A DNA stretch of 64,000 nucleotides, from positions 62,001-126,000 of the forward strand of contig JACQAM010000004.1 of NCBI GenBank assembly GCA_016194975.1. Direction: 5' to 3'. The notes under the pieces are model-generated. The model did no database searches. It was not told the origin of the DNA and saw nothing but the letters and a program-made list of their open reading frames with translations. Of the stretch, positions 8,534-16,710 are shown piece after piece. The DNA is from Bacteroidota bacterium (GTDB lineage: Bacteria; Bacteroidota; Bacteroidia; Palsa-965). The position numbers and the translations under genes were made by a program. How positions within the stretch are numbered: the first letter of the stretch is position 1; each line of letters starts with the position of its first letter.

Positions 8534-9337
8534 GTGAATTTTTTTCAATCCATTTTACTCGGCATCATTGAAGGCGTTACAGAATTCATTCCCGTTTCTT
8601 CTACAGGTCATCTTGTGATCGCTTCTTCGGGAATGGGAATTGCCACACAGGAATTCACAAAAACATTTACGGTTGCCATTCAGCTCGGCGCTATTCTTTC
8701 GGTGGTCGTTCTCTATTGGAGAAAATTTATCAAACTGAATGATTACAGATTTTATTTAAAACTTGTTCTCGCCGTTATTCCCGCTCTTGTTTTCGGAAAA
8801 TTACTGAATGATTTCATTGACGAAAAACTCGGCAATCCTGTTTTCATTGCAGGATCGCTCATCGGCGGAGGAATTATTCTGCTCTTCGTCGACAATTGGT
8901 TTAAAAATCCGGTGATCAAAGAAGAAAAAGAAATTTCATTTGTAAAAGCAATCATCATCGGGTGCTGGCAGGTGCTCGCGATCGCGCTCCCGGGCACGAG
9001 CAGAAGTGCGGCGAGTATCATTGGCGGAATGCAGCAGAAACTCACGCGCAGTGCGGCGGCAGAATTTTCTTTTTTTCTTGCAGTGCCCACTATGCTGGCT
9101 GCAACGGTTTACAAACTTTATAAATATGTAAAGCTGAACGGAATGTTCACGCATGACCAGATCAAACTACTTGCGGTGGGAAATATTGTTGCATTCCTTG
9201 TTGCGCTCTTCGCGATAAAAATTTTCATCGGGCTCGTGAAACGTTATGGTTTCCGCATGTGGGGAATGTACCGCATTGTTCTCGGAACAGCGGTGATCGT
9301 GATCAATTACTTTTTCTTCAAGCTCACTGTTCTCTGA
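8534..9337 (+). CDS. uppP: Undecaprenyl-diphosphatase UppP (BacA type)
   Basis: Removes a phosphate from undecaprenyl diphosphate so the lipid carrier for peptidoglycan and polysaccharide synthesis can be reused; overproduction gives bacitracin resistance in relatives. A polytopic membrane protein of 267 residues. Both family motifs are present: EGVTEFIPVSSTGHL at residues 13-27 with the catalytic Glu residues, and PGTSRSAASIIGGM at about 153-166. The start is GTG at 8534, since the family N-terminus begins there. The stop TGA shares one base with the ATG of truB, so translation of the two is probably coupled. Confidence 0.95.
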   Translation: MNFFQSILLGIIEGVTEFIPVSSTGHLVIASSGMGIATQEFTKTFTVAIQLGAILSVVVLYWRKFIKLNDYRFYLKLVLAVIPALVFGKLLNDFIDEKLGNPVFIAGSLIGGGIILLFVDNWFKNPVIKEEKEISFVKAIIIGCWQVLAIALPGTSRSAASIIGGMQQKLTRSAAAEFSFFLAVPTMLAATVYKLYKYVKLNGMFTHDQIKLLAVGNIVAFLVALFAIKIFIGLVKRYGFRMWGMYRIVLGTAVIVINYFFFKLTVL

Positions 9338-10065
9338 TGCAGCGCAAATTCGATTTTGCCGAAGGAGAAATTCTGCTCATCGATAAACCTCTAAAGTGGA
9401 CTTCTTTCGATGTGGTGAACAAGATCCGCTGGCTTATAAAAAATAATCTGAAACTACTTACCCGCGATGGCGGGAAAATAAAAGTCGGGCACGCGGGAAC
9501 GCTCGATCCGCTCGCAACAGGATTGCTCATCATCTGCACAGGAAAATTCACGAAGCGAATTGAAGAATTCCAGCAACAGGAAAAAGAATACACCGGAACA
9601 TTCTGCATTGGCGCCACTACTGCATCGGCCGATCTTGAAAAGGAAATTGATCAGTATTTCCCGACAGAACATATTTCAGACGAAATGATCCGTGATGCAA
9701 CAAAAAAATTTATCGGCGTCATCGATCAGAGTCCACCGTTATTTTCTGCGATCAATGTAAATGGAAAACGCGCTTACAAACTTGCGCGCAAAGGAGACGA
9801 GACGATTTTACCAACCAGAAAAGTGGAAATACGGAAATTTGAAATTTCTGAAATTAAAAGACCAGGTAAATTCATTGACGTAAATTTCCGTGTCGTGTGC
9901 AGCAAGGGCACTTATATCCGCGCGCTCGCACGAGATTTTGGTGTTGCATTGAATTCAGGTGCGCATCTGACTGCGTTGAGAAGAACGGCAATCGGGGAAT
10001 ATAAAGTGAGTGACGCGATGACGGTGGTTGACTTTGAAACGATATTGGCAAACTCGGATCAATGA
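9337..10065 (+). CDS. truB: tRNA pseudouridine(55) synthase TruB
   Basis: Converts U55 of the tRNA T-loop to pseudouridine. ATG at 9337 overlaps the uppP stop (TGATG) and gives the natural N-terminus MQRKFDFAEGEILLIDKPLKW; a longer frame from 9259 would lie inside uppP. The catalytic Asp is D57 in GHAGTLDPLATGLL, followed by the family blocks KEYTGTFCIGATT, SAINVNGKRAYKLAR and CSKGTYIRALARD. At 242 residues it lacks the C-terminal extension of the E. coli enzyme, as usual for Bacteroidota. uppP-truB is a common pair in this phylum. Confidence 0.95.
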   Translation: MQRKFDFAEGEILLIDKPLKWTSFDVVNKIRWLIKNNLKLLTRDGGKIKVGHAGTLDPLATGLLIICTGKFTKRIEEFQQQEKEYTGTFCIGATTASADLEKEIDQYFPTEHISDEMIRDATKKFIGVIDQSPPLFSAINVNGKRAYKLARKGDETILPTRKVEIRKFEISEIKRPGKFIDVNFRVVCSKGTYIRALARDFGVALNSGAHLTALRRTAIGEYKVSDAMTVVDFETILANSDQ

Positions 10066-10104
10066 CCAATGTGTCAATTACCAATTGGCAATGCATTTCA
10101 ATTT

Positions 10105-10443
10105 TCAGTCTTTCTGAACTCTACGGTTTAAAATTCTCCAGATGATCGCAACAAGAAGCAGCAGAAGTAATTCAAAGAAAGAAAGTATCATATAACCCGC
10201 TCCCGGGCCAAAATTCGGGGCGTATGGGATCGGTCTCCAATTAAATGCGATCAGAAAGTGAATGAAGTTGCCAACCAAAAAAAATGCTGCCAGTATCTTA
10301 GCAAGCTTCCTTCCCTTTTTTGTTTTTTTCATTAAGAGATAGCAACAGAAACTCCATCCAAAGAGAAAAAGATAAATGCCGATCCAGTATGGCCATAGAC
10401 CATGCATGAATTCGGAATCTGAATGATCTAAAGTGTTGAACAT
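10105..10443 (-). CDS. Small hypothetical membrane protein
   Basis: A 112-residue protein with three predicted membrane helices: about residues 18-37 (PYWIGIYLFLFGWSFCCYLL), 48-67 and 84-104. A Lys/Arg-rich loop (KKTKKGRKLAK) lies between the first two, placing it on the cytoplasmic side. No family was recognised. It sits 8 bases downstream of another minus-strand membrane protein, so the two probably form one transcript. ATG at 10443. Confidence 0.6.
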   Translation of the reverse strand: MFNTLDHSDSEFMHGLWPYWIGIYLFLFGWSFCCYLLMKKTKKGRKLAKILAAFFLVGNFIHFLIAFNWRPIPYAPNFGPGAGYMILSFFELLLLLLVAIIWRILNRRVQKD

Positions 10444-10451
10444 GGCGATTT

Positions 10452-10928
10452 CTAATTTATTATTTCTGCTTCAATCAATTCGGCAAACGATTGTTTGGCT
10501 TTTTTCACTTCCAGTTTAAAGGAAATTCTCGAAACAAATATCATCAGAGCCATTATCAGTGGAATGGCAAATACAAATAAAATAACCTCCCTGTTTACAA
10601 AGCAAGCCCAAATTCCAGCCATGAAAACAAAGAATGCAAAAACACAAAAAATTATCATGAAGACTCTTACCGCAGTGAACATCTTCATTTCAACCTCAAT
10701 GAGTATGCTAGCTGAATTTGAAATTATTTTCCCATTCAATTCCGGAAGAAAAGAATTCCTGTACCAGATCAACCGGTGAATTCGGAATTCATTACCGGAA
10801 ATTCTACCATCAAAACTTTTTCCCCAATTCAGATCTTTAGAATTTATAGTCTTCACAATTCTATACTTTACTTCCTTTTCTCGAAGTTTTGTCCTGAATA
10901 TCACTTTTTCGAAGGGGAATAAATTCAT
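10452..10928 (-). CDS. Hypothetical two-helix membrane protein
   Basis: A 158-residue protein. The first 85 residues look like a soluble beta-rich domain (WGKSFDGRISGNEFRIHRL, RNSFLPELNGKI). They are followed by two adjacent membrane helices at about residues 86-106 and 112-132, then a charged amphipathic C-terminus. The RNSFLP...G.I pattern recalls uncharacterised Bacteroidota membrane proteins, but no named domain can be given. It lies directly upstream of the 112-residue membrane protein and is probably co-expressed with it. Confidence 0.6.
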   Translation of the reverse strand: MNLFPFEKVIFRTKLREKEVKYRIVKTINSKDLNWGKSFDGRISGNEFRIHRLIWYRNSFLPELNGKIISNSASILIEVEMKMFTAVRVFMIIFCVFAFFVFMAGIWACFVNREVILFVFAIPLIMALMIFVSRISFKLEVKKAKQSFAELIEAEIIN

Positions 10929-10953
10929 TGCGAAATCACATTAAACAATTCTG

Positions 10954-10985
10954 ATTGTCAGACTGAGCTTGTCGAAGGCGACAAT
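10954..10985. repeat. Nested inverted repeat at the end of the TonB receptor gene
   Basis: ATTGTC at 10954-10959 and GACAAT at 10980-10985 form an inverted repeat around CTGAGCTTGTCGAAG (10963-10977). The element ends on the receptor's stop codon. It has the same plan as the element at 7014-7055: a CTGAG..GTCGAAG core inside a short inverted repeat. Confidence 0.6.
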
Positions 10986-13393
10986 TAAAATTTCAGCACC
11001 ACCTGCATCGCAAAATTCCGCGGTGGCTGCACGTCGGCCGGGCGCTGCGTGTACTCACGATTGAAAATATTATTCGCGATGAACGAAATTCTCGTTACAT
11101 CATTCAACTGGTACATGATGCGCGTATCGAAAACAAGATCGCCGGTGTGAAATTTTTCGCGGTAGGCGGCAATGCCGGGAACAGCAACAAGAAAAATTTT
11201 GTCGATATTTTCCATGTAGGAATTGTAACGCATACTGGCGCCGACTGAGAATTTTTTATAAGAAACTTCCCCGTCGAATTTTGCAATGTGTTTGTAACGA
11301 TACTTGAGAATATTATAATACGCCGTTCCTGCACCGGGATTTGCAATGTTTGTGTCTTTCGCCGCTGTCCATGTAAGCGAGATTGGATCCATGTAAGTGT
11401 AACCTGCAAGAAGAGAAACTCCGAATTTTCCGATCTGTCCTTGTCCCATCACCGACATATCGACTCCGCGAATTCTGGTTGTTCCCACATTGAGCGATTT
11501 AAAACCGAAACCGAAAAAAGGATCAGTCATCGGGTTTCCCCATTGGTGAAAAGCAAATTCCATCATGTTGTGATATTGCATCCAGTAAATGGCGGCATCG
11601 CCATATCCTTTCCAGTTTTTCGTGATGCGGAATCCCTGCTTCACTCCTATTTCCGCACTCTGTCCGTCTTCGGGTTGCAGATTCAGATTCGGATAAATTT
11701 CCAGTCCGGATGTTTCGGTGCGAATGAATTTTTCTGCGATACACGGAAAACGATATCCCTGTCCATAAGAAATGCGCAGATAAGTTGCTTCTGCAATCTG
11801 ATAATTCACACCGATGCGCACCACGGGGCGGAACGGAAGATGTAGCGTATCGCTTTTCGAAATTTTCAGATCGTAATTTGTTTTTGCCGTATCGAGTTTG
11901 AAATATTCTCCGCGCACACCGATCGTCACAAATAATTTATCGAAGAATTTTTTATCGGCCTGGAAATAACCGGAAAGATTCGTGGACGTGTGCGTGACCG
12001 AATCACCGAGAAATAATTTTCCGTACCAGGGTGTTTGTTCTGAAGTGGCGCCCGGGTACAATTCTGCGCGCACGAGTGTGCGTGTACCCACAGCGCCCGC
12101 CGTGAACGTAACGCCACAATTGAATCTGTATTGATATTGATATTCGGCGTAATAGAATCCTGCTGTTGCGCTCTGCTTCGTGTCGTTCAGATTTTTTGTT
12201 TCGAAATAACGCGTGCGCAAGGCGTGATGATGTCCTTTCGGTGTTGCCCACACAATGAACGGATCCACGTTCCAGCGGTAATTCGTGTAATGCTGCAGCG
12301 TGTTGCCTGAAGGAGTGTATGCAAGCGAATCGTTGTACCAGATAATGAAAAGCCCGCCGGTGGTGCGCATCATATTCGTGTTGATGCCTGCGGAAAGCCC
12401 GGGGATTTTTTTAAAACGATAACGCGTATTCACATTCAAACGTTCGCGCTGTTCTGTTTCGAGATAACGATAACCCTGGTCGTTGTACAAATGTCCGCCG
12501 ATGACGAGATCGAAATTCCCCACCTGTCGCAGGTGCGAAAAATTTATTCCGTTGAAAACAGGATTGTTCGCGCCCCACCATTTTAAACTTGCACGTTCGG
12601 GATCGCCGTAAAATCCATTGATGAGAGAAATAGTTGTTTGCGGATGATCGGTTGGATAGGCCGTGCGGAAATGAATGACACCATTGAGCGCCGATGAACC
12701 GAACAAAGCGGATGATGCCCCTTTCATCACTTCCACCTGCGAAACATTTTCTATTGGTAAATAATTCCATTTCACATCGCCCGCATCACCGGAAAGCAGC
12801 GGCATATCATCAACAACCAATAACACGCGCGAACCCGAACCATAACTGTAACCACTTCCTCCACGAATATTCGCCTGCCCGTCAGTCATGGAAACACCGG
12901 GCACCTGGTCCATGATCGTTTCCATTGTGGTAGTTCCTTTATTCTCGATAAGTTTTGGTTTTAAAACTTCCATCGACACCGGAACTTCACCGATGTTCTG
13001 CTCATAACGCCCGGAAGAAACGACGACAATGCCCATCGTCTTCGAATCATTCACCATCAGCAGATCGAGCTTTACGGTTTCTCCTGCATTCACATGAACC
13101 GTTTTTTCTTCATTGCGATAACTCACGTACCGGAAAGAAACTTTTATTTCGCCGGAATCTGCTTTCAGAGAATAATTTCCTCCCACATCTGTAATTGCCC
13201 CGGTGCTTCCCGCTTGCACAACCACACCAATGAGCGCTTCGCCCGACAAACTATCTTTCACCATTCCGGTGATGTACGCCTGTTGCGAATGAATCCGGTA
13301 TCCCCAGAAAGAAAAGAGGATGAAAAAAACAAATGAAACTTTTTTTAGCCGACTGCTTTTGTATTTTTGTCGCCCTGATCTGTTAAAGGTCAT
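10985..13393 (-). CDS. TonB-dependent outer-membrane receptor
   Basis: An 802-residue outer-membrane active transporter whose substrate cannot be told from sequence. After the signal peptide (ends IHSQQ, residue about 39) comes a CarboxypepD_reg-like domain (ITGMVKDSLSGEALIGVVV). A plug domain follows (VSMEVLKPKLIENK, GGSGYSYGSGSRVLLVVDD, IEVMKGASSALFGSSALNGVIH-type block), then a beta-barrel of about 560 residues ending in RNFAMQVVLKF with the terminal Phe typical of barrel proteins. The plug and barrel resemble vitamin B12 or siderophore receptors, but there is no linked SusD and no riboswitch was seen. ATG at 13393. Confidence 0.92.
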   Translation of the reverse strand: MTFNRSGRQKYKSSRLKKVSFVFFILFSFWGYRIHSQQAYITGMVKDSLSGEALIGVVVQAGSTGAITDVGGNYSLKADSGEIKVSFRYVSYRNEEKTVHVNAGETVKLDLLMVNDSKTMGIVVVSSGRYEQNIGEVPVSMEVLKPKLIENKGTTTMETIMDQVPGVSMTDGQANIRGGSGYSYGSGSRVLLVVDDMPLLSGDAGDVKWNYLPIENVSQVEVMKGASSALFGSSALNGVIHFRTAYPTDHPQTTISLINGFYGDPERASLKWWGANNPVFNGINFSHLRQVGNFDLVIGGHLYNDQGYRYLETEQRERLNVNTRYRFKKIPGLSAGINTNMMRTTGGLFIIWYNDSLAYTPSGNTLQHYTNYRWNVDPFIVWATPKGHHHALRTRYFETKNLNDTKQSATAGFYYAEYQYQYRFNCGVTFTAGAVGTRTLVRAELYPGATSEQTPWYGKLFLGDSVTHTSTNLSGYFQADKKFFDKLFVTIGVRGEYFKLDTAKTNYDLKISKSDTLHLPFRPVVRIGVNYQIAEATYLRISYGQGYRFPCIAEKFIRTETSGLEIYPNLNLQPEDGQSAEIGVKQGFRITKNWKGYGDAAIYWMQYHNMMEFAFHQWGNPMTDPFFGFGFKSLNVGTTRIRGVDMSVMGQGQIGKFGVSLLAGYTYMDPISLTWTAAKDTNIANPGAGTAYYNILKYRYKHIAKFDGEVSYKKFSVGASMRYNSYMENIDKIFLVAVPGIAAYREKFHTGDLVFDTRIMYQLNDVTRISFIANNIFNREYTQRPADVQPPRNFAMQVVLKF

Positions 13394-13406
13394 TTTTGTT
13401 TTTTAG

Positions 13407-13424
13407 TCCCGATAGCTATCGGGA
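13407..13424. repeat. Perfect 18-bp REP-like palindrome
   Basis: TCCCGATAGCTATCGGGA, a perfect palindrome between the divergent TonB receptor and dprA genes. It is the same CCCGAT-N4-ATCGGG family as 62994-63011 and the imperfect copy at 34985-34998 beside the REP-type transposase. Confidence 0.75.
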
Positions 13425-13462
13425 GAGTTTGCAATGTATATAATAAGCTTTGTAGTTACAAT

Positions 13463-14575
13463 ATGGATTTCGACGAAAGAGTATTTCAGGTCGCTTTAAA
13501 CATGTTACCGGGCATCGGGCCCGTCACCGCAAAAAGATTAGTGGCCAGTTGCGGATGTGCTTCCGCTGTATTCCGCGAGAAGAAAAACAACCTGCTGCAG
13601 ATCCCTTACGTGGTTCCGGCAGTGGTGAAAGCGCTGCGCGACCAATCAATACTGTTCCGCGCAGAAAAAGAAATTTCATTCTGCAAAAAGAATGGAATAG
13701 AAATTCTTTTTTATGCTGATGCAAAATTCCCGAATCGTTTAAAACAATGTTACGATTCTCCCGTTGTGCTTTACTTCGAAGGGAACACTGATCTTTCTCA
13801 CACGCGCACGGTGGGTATTGTGGGTACGCGCAATGTGACGGAGTATGGAAAAATGCTGACGGAAAAATTAGTGGATGATCTTAAAGCAAATGAGGTGATC
13901 GTCATCAGCGGGCTTGCTTACGGTGTGGATGTGCTTGCGCACAAAGCCGCATTGAAAAATGAAATTCCCACGATCGGCGTTCTTGCTCACGGACTCGATG
14001 AACTTTATCCGGCGGCGCATAAAAATGTGGCGCGTAAAATGACGAAGTGCGGCGGGTTGCTCACTGATTTTCCAACCGGGACAAAACCTGACAAGGAGAA
14101 TTTCCCAATGAGGAATCGTATTGTTGCCGGGTTGTGCGATGCGATCGTGGTGGTTGAATCCGGTGCGAGCGGCGGATCAATGATCACGGCAGAGTTTGCA
14201 AATAATTATAACCGTGATGTGTTTGCATTCCCGGGAAGAGTGAACGATGAATTTTCTGCGGGATGCCACAAACTGATCAAGAATCACAAAGCTTCACTCA
14301 TTGATTCGGCAGCCGACCTGGTGAAATTCATGGGTTGGGATGACGAAACAAAAAATCAAAATCCAAAATCCAAAATCCAAACTTCTTTGCCGCTGGATCT
14401 TTCACAGGAAGAAATGAAAATTGTAGAACTGATGCGCGACAAAGGAAATGTGTACATCGATGAGATCTGCGTGGCGAGTGAACTCGGGATGGGAAAAGTT
14501 TCCGCGCTGCTTTTGCAAATGGAATTTTCGGGAGTGATAAAAAGTTTGCCGGGAAAATTTTACAGGTTGAATTAA
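13463..14575 (+). CDS. dprA: DNA-processing protein DprA
   Basis: Binds incoming single-stranded DNA during natural transformation and loads RecA onto it. 370 residues. A helix-hairpin-helix-like N-terminus (LNMLPGIGPVTAKRL) is followed by the Rossmann-type DprA core: GTRNVTEYG, VISGLAYGVDVLAHKAAL, NFPMRNRIVAGL, ESGASGGSMITAEFA, FAFPGR. A C-terminal winged-helix domain occupies about residues 310-370. Between core and winged helix the linker contains a translated heptanucleotide repeat (14350-14382, NQNPKSKIQT). TAAGCTTTG at 13444-13452 resembles a -7 promoter box. ATG at 13463. Confidence 0.94.
   Translation: MDFDERVFQVALNMLPGIGPVTAKRLVASCGCASAVFREKKNNLLQIPYVVPAVVKALRDQSILFRAEKEISFCKKNGIEILFYADAKFPNRLKQCYDSPVVLYFEGNTDLSHTRTVGIVGTRNVTEYGKMLTEKLVDDLKANEVIVISGLAYGVDVLAHKAALKNEIPTIGVLAHGLDELYPAAHKNVARKMTKCGGLLTDFPTGTKPDKENFPMRNRIVAGLCDAIVVVESGASGGSMITAEFANNYNRDVFAFPGRVNDEFSAGCHKLIKNHKASLIDSAADLVKFMGWDDETKNQNPKSKIQTSLPLDLSQEEMKIVELMRDKGNVYIDEICVASELGMGKVSALLLQMEFSGVIKSLPGKFYRLN
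14350..14382. repeat. Heptanucleotide tandem repeat inside dprA (CAAAATC units)
   Basis: Three CAAAATC-type 7-bp units with degenerate ends, translated in the interdomain linker of DprA. It has the same period and the same Asn/Gln/Ser/Lys-rich coding outcome as the two tracts in leuS. Confidence 0.8.
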
Positions 14576-14638
14576 GCCGAGGATTTTCGCGGATAGAATT
14601 TTTCTCCCTGAGAAAATAAGGGAAATCAGTATGAAAAT

Positions 14639-15235
14639 TTATCGGATCACATAAGGTCTTCCGTCGGGACGTTGCGGCCAATTACCTGTAGTAAGATTTT
14701 TCGAAGGTTTATCGAATTTCTTTTCGGTCATTTCTCCTGTGCGTTTGTAAGTTTCAATCTTCAATAATTTTCCGTCTTCATCATAATATCTCCACCGGCC
14801 TCTTTTTTTTCCGTTATGATAACGTCCCGTGACCTTGGGAAGAGAATTCTCAAAATACTCGGCATAACCTCCGTCGAGAACTTTTTCCCGGTTGTAAACA
14901 GAAACACAGGTGAAATTGCCGTTCTTATAATAGGTGGCGAAATTATATTTCCCTTTCAGCAAACCGAATCCGCGGAATTTCAATACGGATTGTGCGAATT
15001 TTGTTGTGTCGTCTTTGAACAGTGTGAAATAATATTTCCCAAAGGGAAACCGAAGCGGCAATGTGTCGACACCGTTCATTACCTGCTGATCTGTAAGTGA
15101 AGAATCGTACAAAGCAGGATAGATCCGAATGGTAAAACGGGTGGAGTCATTCCGGACAACCGTTTTTGTTTTTATTTTTTGCGAATAGGTCGCTGAAAAA
15201 ATAAAAAAGAATACTGGTAAAAGAACTCGTTTCAC
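14639..15235 (-). CDS. Secreted MORN-like repeat protein
   Basis: A 198-residue exported protein of unknown function. GTG at 15235 is chosen because it opens a clean signal peptide (KRVLLPVFFFIFSATYSQ). The longer frame starting at TTG 15286 runs into a transposon-like inverted repeat. The second half carries MORN-like units (KGKYNFATYYKNGNF, DGGYAEYFENSLPKVTGRY, HNGKKRGRWRYYDEDGKLL), a pattern common in Bacteroidota periplasmic or outer-membrane lipoproteins and in 'toxin-antitoxin YwqK' annotations. No lipobox is present. Function cannot be inferred. Confidence 0.7.
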   Translation of the reverse strand: MKRVLLPVFFFIFSATYSQKIKTKTVVRNDSTRFTIRIYPALYDSSLTDQQVMNGVDTLPLRFPFGKYYFTLFKDDTTKFAQSVLKFRGFGLLKGKYNFATYYKNGNFTCVSVYNREKVLDGGYAEYFENSLPKVTGRYHNGKKRGRWRYYDEDGKLLKIETYKRTGEMTEKKFDKPSKNLTTGNWPQRPDGRPYVIR

Positions 15236-15258
15236 TTTTTTATGATTTATTAATAGAA

Positions 15259-15363
15259 GGGCATCTCTAAAAACACAGAAATGCAAGGCGGGATTTACTA
15301 TTCGTAAATGAGGATTTTGAGGACGTAGCCCAACGCTGCAGTTCGAAGTTATTAGAGATGCCC
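15259..15363. mobile_element. 105-bp MITE with perfect 12-bp terminal inverted repeats
   Basis: GGGCATCTCTAA at 15259-15270 is the exact complement of TTAGAGATGCCC at 15352-15363. AGAA occurs directly outside both ends, consistent with a 4-bp target duplication. There is no open frame inside. The ends resemble those of IS5-type elements, so this is probably a non-autonomous derivative mobilised by a transposase elsewhere in the genome. It sits between purT and the MORN-like gene. Confidence 0.75.
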
Positions 15364-15395
15364 AGAATTGATTTGTTCATAGTCGGTGTAATTTT

Positions 15396-16577
15396 TCAGA
15401 CACTCACTTTCGCCGCTATGGCCTTCGCCTTTTCCACGAGTTGTGTTATATCACAACCCACTTCATCCCACGCCAGCGCCACTGCCATGCGCCTGTACGG
15501 GCGCGTGACCGGTTTCCCGAATACTTTTACATCCGCATTTTTTTCGCCGAGCGCTTCTGCCAGCCCCGAGATCATTGGAACTCCTTCTTTCGCGGCGAGC
15601 ACCACCGCGCTAGCGCCTGCGCGCAGTAGCGAAAGATCGGGAATGGGCAAACCGAGAATGGCGCGCAGATGCAATTCAAATTCATTGAGGGGAACCGTGT
15701 TCGCAAGCGTGACCATGCCCGTGTCGTGCGGGCGCGGTGATAATTCGGAAAAATAAACAGAACCTGTGCCGAGCCCGGTCGAGGCATCTTTCGCGAGAAA
15801 AAATTCAACGCCCCATATTCCATAACCGGAAAGTGCGCGTGTTACTTTATCGGCCATGTGCTGCGCTTCTTCAAGATGCTTTTCTCCCATGGGGTGTGGC
15901 ATCCAGCTTTCACGATAATCGCCACGCTCCTGCCGGTGCCCGATAGGCGGACAGAAAAGTGTTTTACCATTTTTTTGTGTAATCGTCAATAGAGTTATCT
16001 CTGATTCAAATTTTATGAATTCTTCCACGATCACTTCCACAAGATCACCGCGCGATCCGCTCATGGCATAATTCCACGCTTTGTCAATTTCCGATTCTGT
16101 TTTCACGACGCTTTGTCCTTTGCCCGACGAAGACATGAGGGGTTTCACCACGCAGGGAATTCCGATGGCATCAATCGCCTCGCGGAATTCTTCCAGCGAT
16201 TTTGCATACGCATATTTTGCGGTGCGCAAACCAAGTTCATTCGCGGCGAGATCGCGGATTGCTTTGCGATTCATTGTATAATTGGCCGCACGAGCACTCG
16301 GCACCACCTGGATGTGCTGCTTCTCGTAATCGTAAAAACGTTCCGTGCGTATCGCCTCAATCTCGGGAACAATGATATCGGGTTTGTGTTTTAACACAAC
16401 CGCATCGAGCGCATTACCGTCGAGCATGGAAATGACCTCGCGCTCATCCGCCACCTGTTGTGCAGGAGCATCGTTGTACGAATCGACCGCGATCACGTAT
16501 TGCCCAAGGCGTTTCGCCGCAATCACGAATTCTTTTCCGAGTTCGCCGGAGCCGAGGAGTAAAATTTTCTTTTTCAT
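15396..16577 (-). CDS. purT: Formate-dependent GAR transformylase PurT
   Basis: Makes formylglycinamide ribonucleotide from GAR, formate and ATP in purine synthesis. 393 residues, matching the 392 of the E. coli enzyme when started at ATG 16577 ([16 protein letters not shown]); the frame is open to 16640 but the extra residues have no family support. It has an ATP-grasp layout: an N-terminal preATP-grasp domain with GSGELG, central blocks [16 protein letters not shown] and [14 protein letters not shown], and [14 protein letters not shown] with [16 protein letters not shown] for metal and phosphate binding. A single-gene unit on the minus strand. Confidence 0.95.
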   Translation of the reverse strand: MKKKILLLGSGELGKEFVIAAKRLGQYVIAVDSYNDAPAQQVADEREVISMLDGNALDAVVLKHKPDIIVPEIEAIRTERFYDYEKQHIQVVPSARAANYTMNRKAIRDLAANELGLRTAKYAYAKSLEEFREAIDAIGIPCVVKPLMSSSGKGQSVVKTESEIDKAWNYAMSGSRGDLVEVIVEEFIKFESEITLLTITQKNGKTLFCPPIGHRQERGDYRESWMPHPMGEKHLEEAQHMADKVTRALSGYGIWGVEFFLAKDASTGLGTGSVYFSELSPRPHDTGMVTLANTVPLNEFELHLRAILGLPIPDLSLLRAGASAVVLAAKEGVPMISGLAEALGEKNADVKVFGKPVTRPYRRMAVALAWDEVGCDITQLVEKAKAIAAKVSV

Positions 16578-16657
16578 TGATTCCGAATTATTCCGAACAA
16601 GTTCGGGACGAATATACGAATTGCGAATCGGCAGATTCATTTACACAATATCCATTT

Positions 16658-16690
16658 CAAAAAAAGCCGCCTCTTTTCAAAGGCGGCTTC
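16658..16690 (-). terminator. Intrinsic terminator of the SprB-repeat gene
   Basis: On the minus strand AAGCCGCC pairs with GGCGGCTT (plus positions 16682-16689 and 16664-16671) around a 10-base loop, followed by a run of Ts. It lies 20 bases past the stop at 16711 and just upstream of purT, separating the two transcripts. Confidence 0.85.
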
Positions 16691-16710
16691 TCATCCCAGC
16701 AAAAATAATT

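Noticed and set aside
15236-15286. TTG-started N-terminal extension of the MORN-like protein
   Set aside because: The extension lies partly inside a 105-bp MITE, and GTG 15235 starts a clean signal peptide.
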